DNA of 64,000 nucleotides from CAUZIZ01 sp965219855 (lineage in GTDB: Bacteria; Acidobacteriota; UBA6911; RPQK01; JAJDTT01), in contig CBDCOR010000021.1 of NCBI GenBank assembly GCA_965219855.1, positions 124,001-188,000 of the forward strand. Direction: 5' to 3'. Below are positions 35,913 to 44,596 of this stretch, piece by piece. The notes under the pieces are model-generated. The model saw nothing but the letters and a program-made list of their open reading frames with translations. It was not told the origin of the DNA and searched no databases. A program made the position numbers and the translations under genes. Numbering within the stretch: the stretch's first letter is position 1; the number at the start of each line of letters is the position of its first letter.

Positions 35913-36430
35913 TCACTGCATCCATTCAATTCCGTGTCCGGAACCAATCAAGGTTCTCAGTCTAGCAGAAGCACTAGAAAGGCCGCTCAGTGCCGACTGA
36001 GCCGTGAGTGTAAACGTGCTCGTGGCGTGCCTATCTCGACCGGACCATTCGGTGTACTCAGGTTCTTCCCGGTCAAGAATGCGCCTGATAGCTCCCAGGT
36101 GTCCTATCGCCAGCCCCGGATAGTCGGCAAATTGCTCTGCCACCTGCCTGGCGATTCGATCATCCGCGACCTTCAACTTCTGACCGGCCGATTGCACGTA
36201 GTACTGAAGTTGACATTCCCGCTCGAGATAGTAGAGGTTGTCGAAAGCCCGGGGAATGGTTTGCCCGACTACAATGACTCCGTGGTTGGCAAGGAATACA
36301 ATCCGCTTGTCCCCGAGAGTCTCGCAGATCCGATCGCCCTCGCTGGTGCCCAGAGCCAGACCGTCGTACTCGTCCTGGTATCGTATATCGTCCGCGAAAC
36401 GCATTCCGAAAATTGCCCTGGGGTCTTCGA
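35913..36430 (-). pseudogene. C-terminal half of a class II (fuculose-type) aldolase
   Basis: The frame reads LEDPRAIFGMRFADDIRYQD, then DRICETLGDKRIVFLANHGV and AFDNLYYLERECQLQYYVQS, the second half of an aldolase_II/adducin domain including one metal-ligand histidine in ANHG. The N-terminal half with the other zinc histidines and catalytic glutamate is absent. The frame meets a DUF1501 fragment on the opposite strand at about 36426, which marks a recombination junction. The last roughly 40 residues (after EPEYTEW) do not look like the family. Confidence 0.7.
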
Positions 36431-36536
36431 GTTGGAAGCCCGGATCAACGCCTACGAGCTTGCCTTCCGCATGCAGGCGGAAACTCCGGAGGTTGTGGAT
36501 CTGGCCAGTGAATCGGAAACGACCAAGAAGATGTAA
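36426..36536 (+). pseudogene. Internal fragment of a DUF1501 gene
   Basis: 37 codons reading FELEARINAYELAFRMQAET and VVDLASESETTKKM, closely matching the intact DUF1501 protein at 59528-61036 (SELEARISAYELAYRMQMAA, VDLSKESEQTKKMYGL). The frame ends TAA where the paralogue has tyrosine (KKMYGL versus KKM-stop-GLG). No other part of the gene is present. It lies head-on with the truncated aldolase and just beyond the Nramp-like gene's stop. Confidence 0.75.
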
Positions 36537-36562
36537 GGGCTGGGGCCCGGGTTAATCCTGGG

Positions 36563-38017
36563 TTAACCCCAAACCAGACTCAGGAATACACGAACGGCGA
36601 AGAAAGCGTAGAAGGCAACACAGGCCAGTAGGCCAACCTGTCTCCACAGAGGCGGCTGGAGGCGGGCTGGCAGGAATTTTCGATTAACGATGAAGATCTG
36701 AATCCCCCCGAGTACCATCACGAGACCGCCCATGTTTCCCACAATCTTGAACAGCGTGAGAGGAGTTGCCAGGCCCGCGGCGTAGATTGCCAGGAAGATA
36801 TAGATGACCAGTAACCCGTAGTACACCATCTTGATTCGTCCGCCCTGCCACTTCCGCACCCGCTCGTCGCCCAGCCAGACCACATCGGTCATGGTGCGGA
36901 TCAGGACGTCCGTATCACCCAGCTGCGTGGAAAAGAGCACCCAGAAGCCGTTGAGCAGGGTCAGTCCCCAGAACCCGTACCAGAGGGTCTCGGCCATGTA
37001 CTGCGCCTGGTAGACACCGATGGCCATACCGGACATCTCGGTGCCGTGGGGAATAACTCCGACTGCCAGATTCACGTTCAGAAACATCCCCACGGCGGCT
37101 CCCCCGGCCCACAACCAGACTTGATCGAAGTGGACGAACCGGGTCCAGTCTGCCCATTTCTTGAGATTGTCCGTCGTGATGGGGAAGATCTTGCCGAAGT
37201 GGGAGACTTGTCCTTCTTTGCCCCCGATGGCCGATGGGATCGCACCCGTATGAGCTCCCATGCCGTACCCTTTATCGCGCATCCAGTTGGTGATGGTGAG
37301 ATTGCTCAGCCCGCCCGCCGCGGCCGTGGCCGCCAGGGCTCCTATCAGGGTCCAGTCCAGATTCGCGCCGCCAAAGCCGTCGACGCGGAAAAAACCAATC
37401 AGGGTATCGAGCCAGGTGCTGAACGGCACGAACAGGAGGTTGGCTATGAGTAGGAAGGAGAAGACGCAGATGAGCATCGTCACGGAGACGATCTCCAACG
37501 TACGTTCGATGGTCCCCCCAAAGGAAAGCAGCAGAAGAACCAGGAGCAGGAGAGCGGCGGCCACCCATTGAACCGTTCCCGCGTCGGCGTCGGTGGGAAG
37601 ACGACCCGTAGCGCTAGCGAGCAGAGTCGAGGCCGCCGCGGCCGCCAGGGCCGGCCAACCCAGGTGTACGAGTGAGAGCAGGAAATAGAACGGTGTCCAG
37701 AAGCGCGGTCCAGGCTTCAGCCTGAGGAAACCTCCGTAGATCGGCTCGCCCGTATAAAGTGTGTAGCGGATTGCCTCCAGGTTGAAGATGAGCTGCAGGG
37801 CGATGGCGATCGTAACGACGCCCAGGATCGCGGTTCCATACTCAACCGCGGCAGCCGGTCCTACTAGCCATTCTCCGCCGCCGATGCTGGCGGCCAGCAG
37901 GATTGCTCCCGGGCCTGCCATGCGCAATTTGTTGCGGAAGTTCAGAACAGGTGGAGCTGGTAGGTCTGCTTCTTCCCATTTCGGCAACTGCCCGGCAGGG
38001 CTGGTCGAAGTGTTCAT
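36563..38017 (-). CDS. Nramp-like membrane transporter
   Basis: 484 residues with about twelve hydrophobic segments. GPGAILLAASIGGGEWLVGP in the first helix takes the place of the DPGN metal-binding motif of true Nramp/MntH proteins, and the MPH-type helix-6 motif is also not evident. The protein belongs to the divergent Nramp-related group common in Planctomycetota and related phyla, and metal (Mn/Fe) transport cannot be assumed. Monocistronic or first gene before the pseudogene region; the DUF1501 gene of module 2 ends 30 bp upstream of its start. Confidence 0.75.
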   Translation of the reverse strand: MNTSTSPAGQLPKWEEADLPAPPVLNFRNKLRMAGPGAILLAASIGGGEWLVGPAAAVEYGTAILGVVTIAIALQLIFNLEAIRYTLYTGEPIYGGFLRLKPGPRFWTPFYFLLSLVHLGWPALAAAAASTLLASATGRLPTDADAGTVQWVAAALLLLVLLLLSFGGTIERTLEIVSVTMLICVFSFLLIANLLFVPFSTWLDTLIGFFRVDGFGGANLDWTLIGALAATAAAGGLSNLTITNWMRDKGYGMGAHTGAIPSAIGGKEGQVSHFGKIFPITTDNLKKWADWTRFVHFDQVWLWAGGAAVGMFLNVNLAVGVIPHGTEMSGMAIGVYQAQYMAETLWYGFWGLTLLNGFWVLFSTQLGDTDVLIRTMTDVVWLGDERVRKWQGGRIKMVYYGLLVIYIFLAIYAAGLATPLTLFKIVGNMGGLVMVLGGIQIFIVNRKFLPARLQPPLWRQVGLLACVAFYAFFAVRVFLSLVWG

Positions 38018-38047
38018 GTTTTTTCTTTGAGGTTCGAGTGGCCTGGA

Positions 38048-39502
38048 TCAAGCCAGCAGTTTGGGTACGACCTTGCCGGCGACGTCGGTCAGGCGGAAAT
38101 CGCGACCCTGATGCCGGAACGTCAATTTCTCGTGATCGAAGCCCAGGCAATGAAGGATGGTGGCGTGTAGATCATGAACGTGAACGGGATCCTCAATGAC
38201 GTTGAATGCAAAGTCATCAGTTTTCCCGATCACCTGACTGCCCTTGATTCCTCCCCCCGCCATCCACATGGTAAACGCGTGACGGTGGTGATCTCGTCCC
38301 CAACTTTCTTTTCCAGCACCGGCCTTGCGGTCTTCTACAACCGGTGTGCGGCCAAATTCTCCGCCCCAAATCACCAGCGTGGTGTCCAGCAGCCCTCTAT
38401 CCTTGAGATCTCTTATCAAGGCCGCAGCTGGTTGGTCGGTAATGCCACAGTTCTTCTTCAAGTTCTTGGCGAGATCCTGGTGGTCATCCCAGCTGGCGTG
38501 GAAGAGCTGGACGAATCGGACCCCACGCTCGACCATTCGCCGAGCCAGGAGGCAGTTGGTTGCAAAGGGTTTGGTGGGTTCCTCGTTGACGCCGTACATT
38601 TTGAGAGTCTTCGCCGACTCGTCGGAAAAGTCGAGAAGGCCTGGGGCAGCGGCCTGCATTCGGAAAGCGAGCTCGTAGGAAGCGATCCGCGAAGCTATTT
38701 CGTAGTCTCCGGTCTTCTGAAACTGCTGCTCGTTGAGATAGCGGATGGCGTCCAGCCGCGCCCGTTGAGCTTCCTTCGTAACCCCAGGTGGACTGGAGAG
38801 GTAGAGGACGGGGTCCCCGGTGCGCCGGAAGGGAACTCCTTGATGAACGGAGGGGAGAAAACCGCTGGTCCAGTTCTGGGTTCCTGCGCTGGTGCCTTTA
38901 CCCGTGCTGAGTACAACGTAACCCGGTAGATTCTGCGAGTCGCTTCCCAGACCGTAGGTTGTCCAAGCCCCCATTGAGGGGCGACCTGGCAGGGGAGAGC
39001 CGCAGTTCATCATCAACTGACCGGGATGGTGGTTGACCGTGTTGGTCTGCATTGAGCGGATCAGGCAGATGTCGTCCGACTGTTTGCCCAAGTGCGGCAG
39101 TAGATCGCTAAGTTCCACCCCGCTTTCGCCGTAGCGTTTGAATTTGCCAGGACTGGCCCATACTTTAGCCGTTGGCCGAATGAACGCCAGATTTCCAAAC
39201 TGTTTGCGCAGCGATTCGGGGAGGCTTTGCCCCTCCCACCGCTTCATCTGGGGTTTGGGATCGAACAGATCGATGTGGCTGGGAGCTCCGGCCATGTACA
39301 GGAAGATCACGTTCTTGGCTTTGGGGGCGAAATGAGGCGCTTTGGGCGCCAGCGGATTCACTTCGGGCAGTTCCCGGCCGGGCGCAGCCATTAATCCGTC
39401 CTGAGCCAGAAGATGGTAAAGCGCAACCATCCCGAAGCCGCCGGCGCACTCCTGCAGAAAATTACGTCGGTCCTGAATCTTGATGAAGTCCTTTAGCTCC
39501 AT
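38048..39502 (-). CDS. DUF1501 protein, Tat-exported (module 2)
   Basis: 484 residues. A twin-arginine-like RRNFLQECAGGFGMVALYHL lies near residue 12; the mature domain starts PHFAPKAKNVIFLYMAGAPS. Late motifs are LVIWGGEFGRTP and DHHRHAFTMWMAGGGIKGSQ. Its wording is much closer to module 3 (49482-50924) than to modules 1 and 4 (both have RRxFLQECAGG and IDLFDPKPxMKxW), indicating a relatively recent duplication. The PSCyt partner starts 3 bp upstream. Confidence 0.9.
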   Translation of the reverse strand: MELKDFIKIQDRRNFLQECAGGFGMVALYHLLAQDGLMAAPGRELPEVNPLAPKAPHFAPKAKNVIFLYMAGAPSHIDLFDPKPQMKRWEGQSLPESLRKQFGNLAFIRPTAKVWASPGKFKRYGESGVELSDLLPHLGKQSDDICLIRSMQTNTVNHHPGQLMMNCGSPLPGRPSMGAWTTYGLGSDSQNLPGYVVLSTGKGTSAGTQNWTSGFLPSVHQGVPFRRTGDPVLYLSSPPGVTKEAQRARLDAIRYLNEQQFQKTGDYEIASRIASYELAFRMQAAAPGLLDFSDESAKTLKMYGVNEEPTKPFATNCLLARRMVERGVRFVQLFHASWDDHQDLAKNLKKNCGITDQPAAALIRDLKDRGLLDTTLVIWGGEFGRTPVVEDRKAGAGKESWGRDHHRHAFTMWMAGGGIKGSQVIGKTDDFAFNVIEDPVHVHDLHATILHCLGFDHEKLTFRHQGRDFRLTDVAGKVVPKLLA

Positions 39503-39505
39503 AAT

Positions 39506-42181
39506 CTAACCCCGGGTGAAAAATTCGTCGAGATTGAGCAGAACACTGCTCAGGCCGACCCAGACTGCTGCCTCCGCAGGATCTATTCCCTCCACACCTT
39601 CGGCGGAAAACAATGCCTCGACCGATTCCGGATTCTGCCTCAGCATTTCCTCTCGCTCCCGGTAGTGCTTGATCAAATACTCCTTCTCGTGGGGAAGAGG
39701 TTCGCGAGCCAGGCAAAGGCGGAAGGCGTAATCCAGACGGTCGCTTACGCTTCCCTGTTTTTCTCTCAGTATGCGAGTCGCCAACCCACGAGCTGCCTCG
39801 AAGAACACGGGATCGTTCAAGAGATTCAGCGCCTGGAGCGGAGTTGTAGAGCGAACTCTGCGGCTGCAGGCACCCAGTGAATCTGGGGCGTCGAAGGTCG
39901 CAAGTTGTGGATACGGGATCGTCCGCTGATAGAAAATGTAGAGGCCCCTTCGATAGCGGTCGGCGCCCTTGCTTTCCTTCCATTGGACCCAGTCGTTCAT
40001 CCCGAACGCCAGCTCGACCACACTCTTCGGCATCGGGGGACGCACGCTTTCGCCTCCGATCGTCGGGTTGAGCAGGCCGCTGGCCGCCAACGCCATGTCA
40101 CGGATGGACTCTGCGTTGAGTCGAATTCGAGACTGACGGGCCAGCAGGGTGTTGTTGGGGTCCTTTTCCTGAAGGTCGTCGCGGATATTCGAGGATTGGC
40201 GGTAAGTGGCGGAGGTGAGGATCAATTTTTGAATCGCCTTGACGTTCCAGCCGTTGTCCATGAACTCGACGGCCAGCCAGTCCAGTAGTTCGGGATGCGT
40301 TGGGGTCGAGCCTCGCTTACCGAAGTCTTCGGAACTCGCCAACAGTCCACGGCCAAAGAGCTCCTGCCAGATCCGGTTGACCGCCACTCGAGCCGTAAGG
40401 GGGTTTTGTCTCGATACCAACCACCTGGCTAGGCTCAACCGTGCCGGTTCTCCGTCGACAGCCGCGAACGGAGGAAGCACTGCGGGAGGTGACGGTCGAA
40501 CCTCGATCCCTGGATTGTTCCAACCACCCCGAACCAGAAGATGAGTTTTTGGCGGAGTTGGGTTTTGCCTGAGCGTTTGCGCCTCGCTGAGGGCCGGATA
40601 TTCCGCCTTTAGCCCGTCCAGTTTCTCCCGTAGCTCCTTGAACTTGATTTCCTTGAACCGCTTCTCACTGGTCACCAGGTTGGACCACTGGACCATGTGG
40701 TCAACCAGAAGGTCGTGCACCTTCTGGCTCCGCTGCGAACGCGGAATGCGGATCAGATCCTGAGCGCCGTCCGCCGCGTGGTCCGGGTCGATTCCGAGAG
40801 TGTCCCAGGCAACTTTCCACTCGAGTTCCGCAGCCTCGAGATTGTCGACGGTTGCGAGGATCTTCTTTTCCCATTCATCGTAGAGCGGGGCCACATTGTA
40901 TTCGTCCAGGAGTTTCTTTCTCTTCCGGTTGTACTCCTGCTTGGAGTAGAGGTAGGGGCCCAACTCTCCCGGTAGCGGAGCCTCGATGTTGGCCTCCTGG
41001 GCGGTATCGAAGAAGGCGTAAAGTTGGTAGTAATCCTTTTGTGTAATCGGATCGTATTTGTGATCGTGGCACTGAGCGCAGCCGACGGTTAATCCCAGCC
41101 AGACAGTGCCCAGCGTGTTGGTTCGATCGATGATCTGCTCGTTGCGCCTCTGCTCCAGGGGCATGCCCCCCTCTCGGTTGGTGAGCGTATGGCGAAAGAA
41201 GCCCGTCGCCACCTTCTGCTCGGTACTTGCATTCGGAAGAAGGTCGCCGGCGATCTGCTCTACAGTGAACTGGTCGAAGCGCAGGTTGCGGTTCAACGCC
41301 TCGATAACCCAGTGGCGCCAGCGCCAGGCATGGGGTCTGCCTCGGTCGTTTTCGTAACCGTCGCTGTCGCCGTAATGGGCCAGGTCGAGCCATTGTCGGG
41401 CCCATTTTTCGCCGTAATGGGGTGAGTCGAGAAGCTGGTCGACCAGACGTCCGTAGGCATCCGGAGCGGTGTCGGCCAGGAATTGGTCCACCTGGGCGGG
41501 AGTGGGAGGCAGTCCCAGCAGGTCGAGACTGAGCCGTCGGATTAGCATAGCCTGATCGACTTCAGGTGAGGGATCGATGCCTTGTCCCTGCAGGCGTTGA
41601 AGCACGAACGCGTCGATAGGGTTCTTGATCCATCTCCGGTTTCCGACTCGCGGAATGGGGGACTTTGCCGGCGGGATGAATGCCCAATGAGTCCGTCCCG
41701 AAGCTTTTGGCTTCGGATCGCCTCTCTCTGCTAGAGACGCCCCCGCGGTCCATTTGACTCCCTGGTCGATCCAGGCTCTGAATAATCCCACCTGCTCGGT
41801 TGTCAATCGGTCTCCGACCATAGGCATGACCGGATTTTCCTCACTGGCTTTGAGGCCGGCGATAAGATGAATCAGGCGACTCTGTTTACTGTTCCCGGGG
41901 ACAACTACGGCACCCGAGTAACCTCCGGCAAGAGCCGCCTCCCGGCTGTCCAGTCGCAAGCCCCCCAACTGCTGCTGCGCTCCGTGGCAGGACTCACACC
42001 TGTCTTTGAGAATGGGCTCGATCTGCCCTTGGAAATCCACCTGGATGTCGGTGGCAGGTGGCAACTCGACGTCAGTCTCCTGGAGGGCAAAGAGGCTCGC
42101 CCAGCCCACAAGAATGACGAGCGAGGCGACGCAAGCCAAGGAGGTTTTCTTGCTGGAGCAGCTCACAACGACGTCAACCAT
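39506..42181 (-). CDS. PSCyt1-DUF1549-DUF1553 cytochrome-like protein (module 2)
   Basis: About 891 residues from ATG 42181, chosen because it places the export helix (KKTSLACVASLVILVGWASL) at the N-terminus; the open frame to 42364 is longer but unlikely. PSCyt1 haem motif CESCHG lies near residue 55, DUF1549 carries GCAQCHDHKYDP near 335, and DUF1553 carries NRIWQELFGRGLLASSEDFG and LDWLAVEFMDNGWNVKAI. No LamG insert. Operon with its DUF1501 partner. Closest relative in the window is module 3. Confidence 0.9.
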   Translation of the reverse strand: MVDVVVSCSSKKTSLACVASLVILVGWASLFALQETDVELPPATDIQVDFQGQIEPILKDRCESCHGAQQQLGGLRLDSREAALAGGYSGAVVVPGNSKQSRLIHLIAGLKASEENPVMPMVGDRLTTEQVGLFRAWIDQGVKWTAGASLAERGDPKPKASGRTHWAFIPPAKSPIPRVGNRRWIKNPIDAFVLQRLQGQGIDPSPEVDQAMLIRRLSLDLLGLPPTPAQVDQFLADTAPDAYGRLVDQLLDSPHYGEKWARQWLDLAHYGDSDGYENDRGRPHAWRWRHWVIEALNRNLRFDQFTVEQIAGDLLPNASTEQKVATGFFRHTLTNREGGMPLEQRRNEQIIDRTNTLGTVWLGLTVGCAQCHDHKYDPITQKDYYQLYAFFDTAQEANIEAPLPGELGPYLYSKQEYNRKRKKLLDEYNVAPLYDEWEKKILATVDNLEAAELEWKVAWDTLGIDPDHAADGAQDLIRIPRSQRSQKVHDLLVDHMVQWSNLVTSEKRFKEIKFKELREKLDGLKAEYPALSEAQTLRQNPTPPKTHLLVRGGWNNPGIEVRPSPPAVLPPFAAVDGEPARLSLARWLVSRQNPLTARVAVNRIWQELFGRGLLASSEDFGKRGSTPTHPELLDWLAVEFMDNGWNVKAIQKLILTSATYRQSSNIRDDLQEKDPNNTLLARQSRIRLNAESIRDMALAASGLLNPTIGGESVRPPMPKSVVELAFGMNDWVQWKESKGADRYRRGLYIFYQRTIPYPQLATFDAPDSLGACSRRVRSTTPLQALNLLNDPVFFEAARGLATRILREKQGSVSDRLDYAFRLCLAREPLPHEKEYLIKHYREREEMLRQNPESVEALFSAEGVEGIDPAEAAVWVGLSSVLLNLDEFFTRG

Positions 42182-42417
42182 ATCAAAGGAACCGCCAAAG
42201 AGACGGGTGAAGTCTGACCAAGGTGGACATCCAAAATATAACATACCACAGGGGATAAGGAAACGGCCGTTGTGACTGGTTAACAATCTGGACGGCCGAC
42301 CGCAAAACGAGTAGACTGTCCCTTCTCGACAGAAGCTGCTCGCGTGTTGAGCTAAGAACATCAAGAGACGTCAATCCCAAAGGGATTGCGGCTTCCAGCC
42401 CCGGGTCCAGAGCCTGA

Positions 42418-42517
42418 GCTGAAACTTGATTGGGCGGACGTAGCTTTGGGCTCCAGGCCGAAGTCTTGTTCCTTCGGGCCTTTGGCCCGATACACGGCGG
42501 CCTGGAGGCCACCGCTA
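42418..42517 (+). repeat. Dispersed palindromic repeat, copy 3 (5' part, interrupted by intron)
   Basis: GCTGAAACTTGATTGGGCGG then CGTAGCTTTGGGCTCCAGGC ... GGAGGCCACCGCTA. The family ending is CCACCGCTACG; here CTA is followed by the intron GTGCG, and the missing CG is found after the intron at 44545-44546, continuing TCGGGACCC as in copy 2 (CCGGACCC). Confidence 0.8.
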
Positions 42518-43107
42518 GTGCGCCTGTGAAGGCGTTTGATCAGAAGGGTGAAAGTCCCTTCCAGGCTAACGTTACCGGCCTGAAGTCGACAGTGGTAACT
42601 GCGTTTCCGTGAGGAAGGGTGGAGAGCAACCTGAGACGAACGACCAATCCGTAACGCAAGTGAACTCGATTCGGCCAAGCCTGTCGGGGAGGGTCCTGGC
42701 AAAGCCCGAACCCTTGACCGCGCGACGGCCATCCCTCCGACCTGAACGGTCTGCCCGGGGGGATAGACGCGGCAAGTCACGGCGGTGAAGTAACGTGACA
42801 AAGCGACCGTGACGAAATGGCAATGCGGTGGTTGGAGATGGAGAGGTCGGAAGGTCAAACGAGATAAGCAGGGAGATCTGTCGGGTGAGGGACGTGGACG
42901 ACCCATCGTGAGAGCTCGCAGTGGGGGACGCTGCGTGAGCAATGGCCCAGGCCCGCGGTGCAGTATCGCCCGCCGAAGGGGAGCGAACCTGGCGATACCG
43001 GTGAGGTCGGTTGAAGCGGCTCGACAGAAGTCAGAGCTCCCATAGTAGCGGGGAAGCCGTGCAGCAAAACGCGGTGGAGCGAAGGGGAGCAGGAAGGTAG
43101 ATGCGAA

Positions 43108-44466
43108 ATGACTAAATCGCGGAAACGTAACTCCGCCCAAAGGCGGGACTACATCCCGGTCACAGTGCCGTTTTCGGCTAGCCCGGCTGGAGAGCCCGCT
43201 GGCATCGAACAGTGGGCTCATCGCGCGGTTTGGACGGATCGCATGTTGGAGACACTTTTGAAAGGAAAGGTGAGAGGAGGGAAATGGCACACGCTGATCG
43301 ATAAGGTGTTTTGCAGCCGGAACCTTTCCAGCTCGGCCGAGAAGGTCTTGGGCAGGAAAGGAGCGGCGGGAGTGGACCGGCAAACGTGGGGGGATTTCGC
43401 CGAACACGAGCGGGAGGAACTCGAATGGTTGCAGGAAGAACTGCGTGAGGGGACCTATCGTCCGGCAGCGGTGCTGCGGAGGTGGATTCCCAAAACAGGC
43501 AGTTCGGAAAAGCGACCGCTGGGGATTCCGACCGTGCGGAATCGAGTCGTGCAAACGGCTTTGGTCCACGGGATCGAGCCGATTCTGGATGCCACGTTCC
43601 ATGATCGAAGCTACGGCTTTCGTCATGGGCGAGGGTGCCACGGCGCACTGCGGTACGTCGAAGAGCTGCTCGAAGCCGGTTATGTGTATGTCGTCGACGC
43701 GGATCTGAAGGGTTACTTCGATACGATCCCGAAAGATCGACTGTTGGACCTGATCCAACAGAAGATATCGGATCGCCGCGTGCTGGGCCTGGTTCAGCTG
43801 TTTCTGAATCAGGGGATACTGGAAGAGCTGCGTAAGTGGATTCCGGAAGCCGGAGTCCCCCAAGGCGCCGTTCTTTCTCCGGTGTTGTCGAATGCCTACC
43901 TCAATCCCCTGGACCATCGGATGGCCGATCTGGGCTTCCAGATGGTGCGCTACGCGGATGACTTTGTCCTGCTGTGTCGCGCACCCGAGGAGGCTGAAGC
44001 GGCCCTGGCCGAAGGGCGGGACTGGGTGGAGGACAACGGGCTGAGACTGCATCCCGAGAAGACACACATCGTGGACTCGCGAGAGAAGAGCTTTTCGTTC
44101 TTGGGCGATTCGTTCCGAGGCCGTTTTCGGTTTCCACGAGCGAAGAGCCACCGAAAGTTCGTCGAGCGCATTCACGAGCTGACGCCGCGCAAGTCGGGCG
44201 ACTCGCTGGAGGTCATCCTCCAGCGGCTCAATCGCTCGACGCAAGGCTGGTTCAACTACTTCCGGCACTGTCATTGGAACATCTTCAAGGACTACGACGG
44301 TCTGATCCGTCGTCGTTTGCGACGCCTGCTTCTGAAGCGCAACCGGAAGAATAGAAAACGCCTCTGTCGAAATCACCGTTGGCCCAACGCCTTCTTTACG
44401 GATCATGGGTTCACGAGCCTGACTGACGCCCATATCCGTTTCGTCCAATCCATAGGAACCTACTGA
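43108..44466 (+). CDS. ltrA: Group II intron reverse transcriptase/maturase
   Basis: 452 residues. Reverse-transcriptase blocks: KRPLGIPTVRNRVVQTALVH (RT2-3), YGFRHGRGCHGALRYVEELL, VVDADLKGYFDTIPKDRLL with the first catalytic aspartates, GVPQGAVLSPVLSNAYLNPLD, and YADDFVLLC near residue 282. The maturase (X) region follows, with RSTQGWFNYFRHCHWNIFKD, and a basic C-terminal tail. No HNH endonuclease domain, in line with class C intron proteins. It splices the intron RNA and copies it into new sites. Confidence 0.95.
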   Translation: MTKSRKRNSAQRRDYIPVTVPFSASPAGEPAGIEQWAHRAVWTDRMLETLLKGKVRGGKWHTLIDKVFCSRNLSSSAEKVLGRKGAAGVDRQTWGDFAEHEREELEWLQEELREGTYRPAAVLRRWIPKTGSSEKRPLGIPTVRNRVVQTALVHGIEPILDATFHDRSYGFRHGRGCHGALRYVEELLEAGYVYVVDADLKGYFDTIPKDRLLDLIQQKISDRRVLGLVQLFLNQGILEELRKWIPEAGVPQGAVLSPVLSNAYLNPLDHRMADLGFQMVRYADDFVLLCRAPEEAEAALAEGRDWVEDNGLRLHPEKTHIVDSREKSFSFLGDSFRGRFRFPRAKSHRKFVERIHELTPRKSGDSLEVILQRLNRSTQGWFNYFRHCHWNIFKDYDGLIRRRLRRLLLKRNRKNRKRLCRNHRWPNAFFTDHGFTSLTDAHIRFVQSIGTY

Positions 44467-44471
44467 CTGGA

Positions 44472-44504
44472 GAGCTGTATGCGGGAGAATCGCACGTGCA
44501 GTTC
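44472..44504 (+). ncRNA. Group II intron domain V
   Basis: 33-nt hairpin beginning GAGCTGTATGCGGG and ending GCACGTGCAGTTC: outer stem GAGCTG/CAGTTC, an AC-type bulge and a GAGA tetraloop-like tip, with the AGC catalytic triad in the 5' strand. It follows the maturase stop by 5 nt. Confidence 0.85.
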
Positions 44505-44596
44505 GGAGGGAGGGGAGCCGGGTGACCGTGCTTCCCTACCCTATCGTCGGGACCCGGAGTTTCGTTCTGGAATGGGGCCATGAATCGGCAGTCGAA

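Larger units (their letters stand above)
42518..44544 (+). mobile_element. Group II intron (probably class IIC), 2027 bp
   Basis: 5' end GTGCGCC, a long structured leader (42518-43107), one reverse transcriptase/maturase gene, domain V at 44472-44504 and domain VI ending CTACCCTAT at 44544. Both boundaries are supported by the host repeat: joining 42517 to 44545 rebuilds CCACCGCTACG as in the other two copies. The protein lacks an endonuclease domain, and the target is the 3' side of a hairpin; both are features of class IIC introns. Intact by eye. Confidence 0.9.

Noticed and set aside
21456..36536. Idea that TAA is read as tyrosine, because TAA replaces Tyr in the ankyrin gene and in the DUF1501 fragment
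   Set aside because: Intact genes in the window end in TAA at normal family lengths (for example the dehydratase at 45770-45772), and both odd sites are in otherwise decayed loci.
42361..44448. 695-codon open frame on the minus strand across the group II intron
   Set aside because: It is antisense to the intron RNA and maturase, with low-complexity, arginine/proline-rich text and no family resemblance; the plus-strand maturase has all RT motifs.
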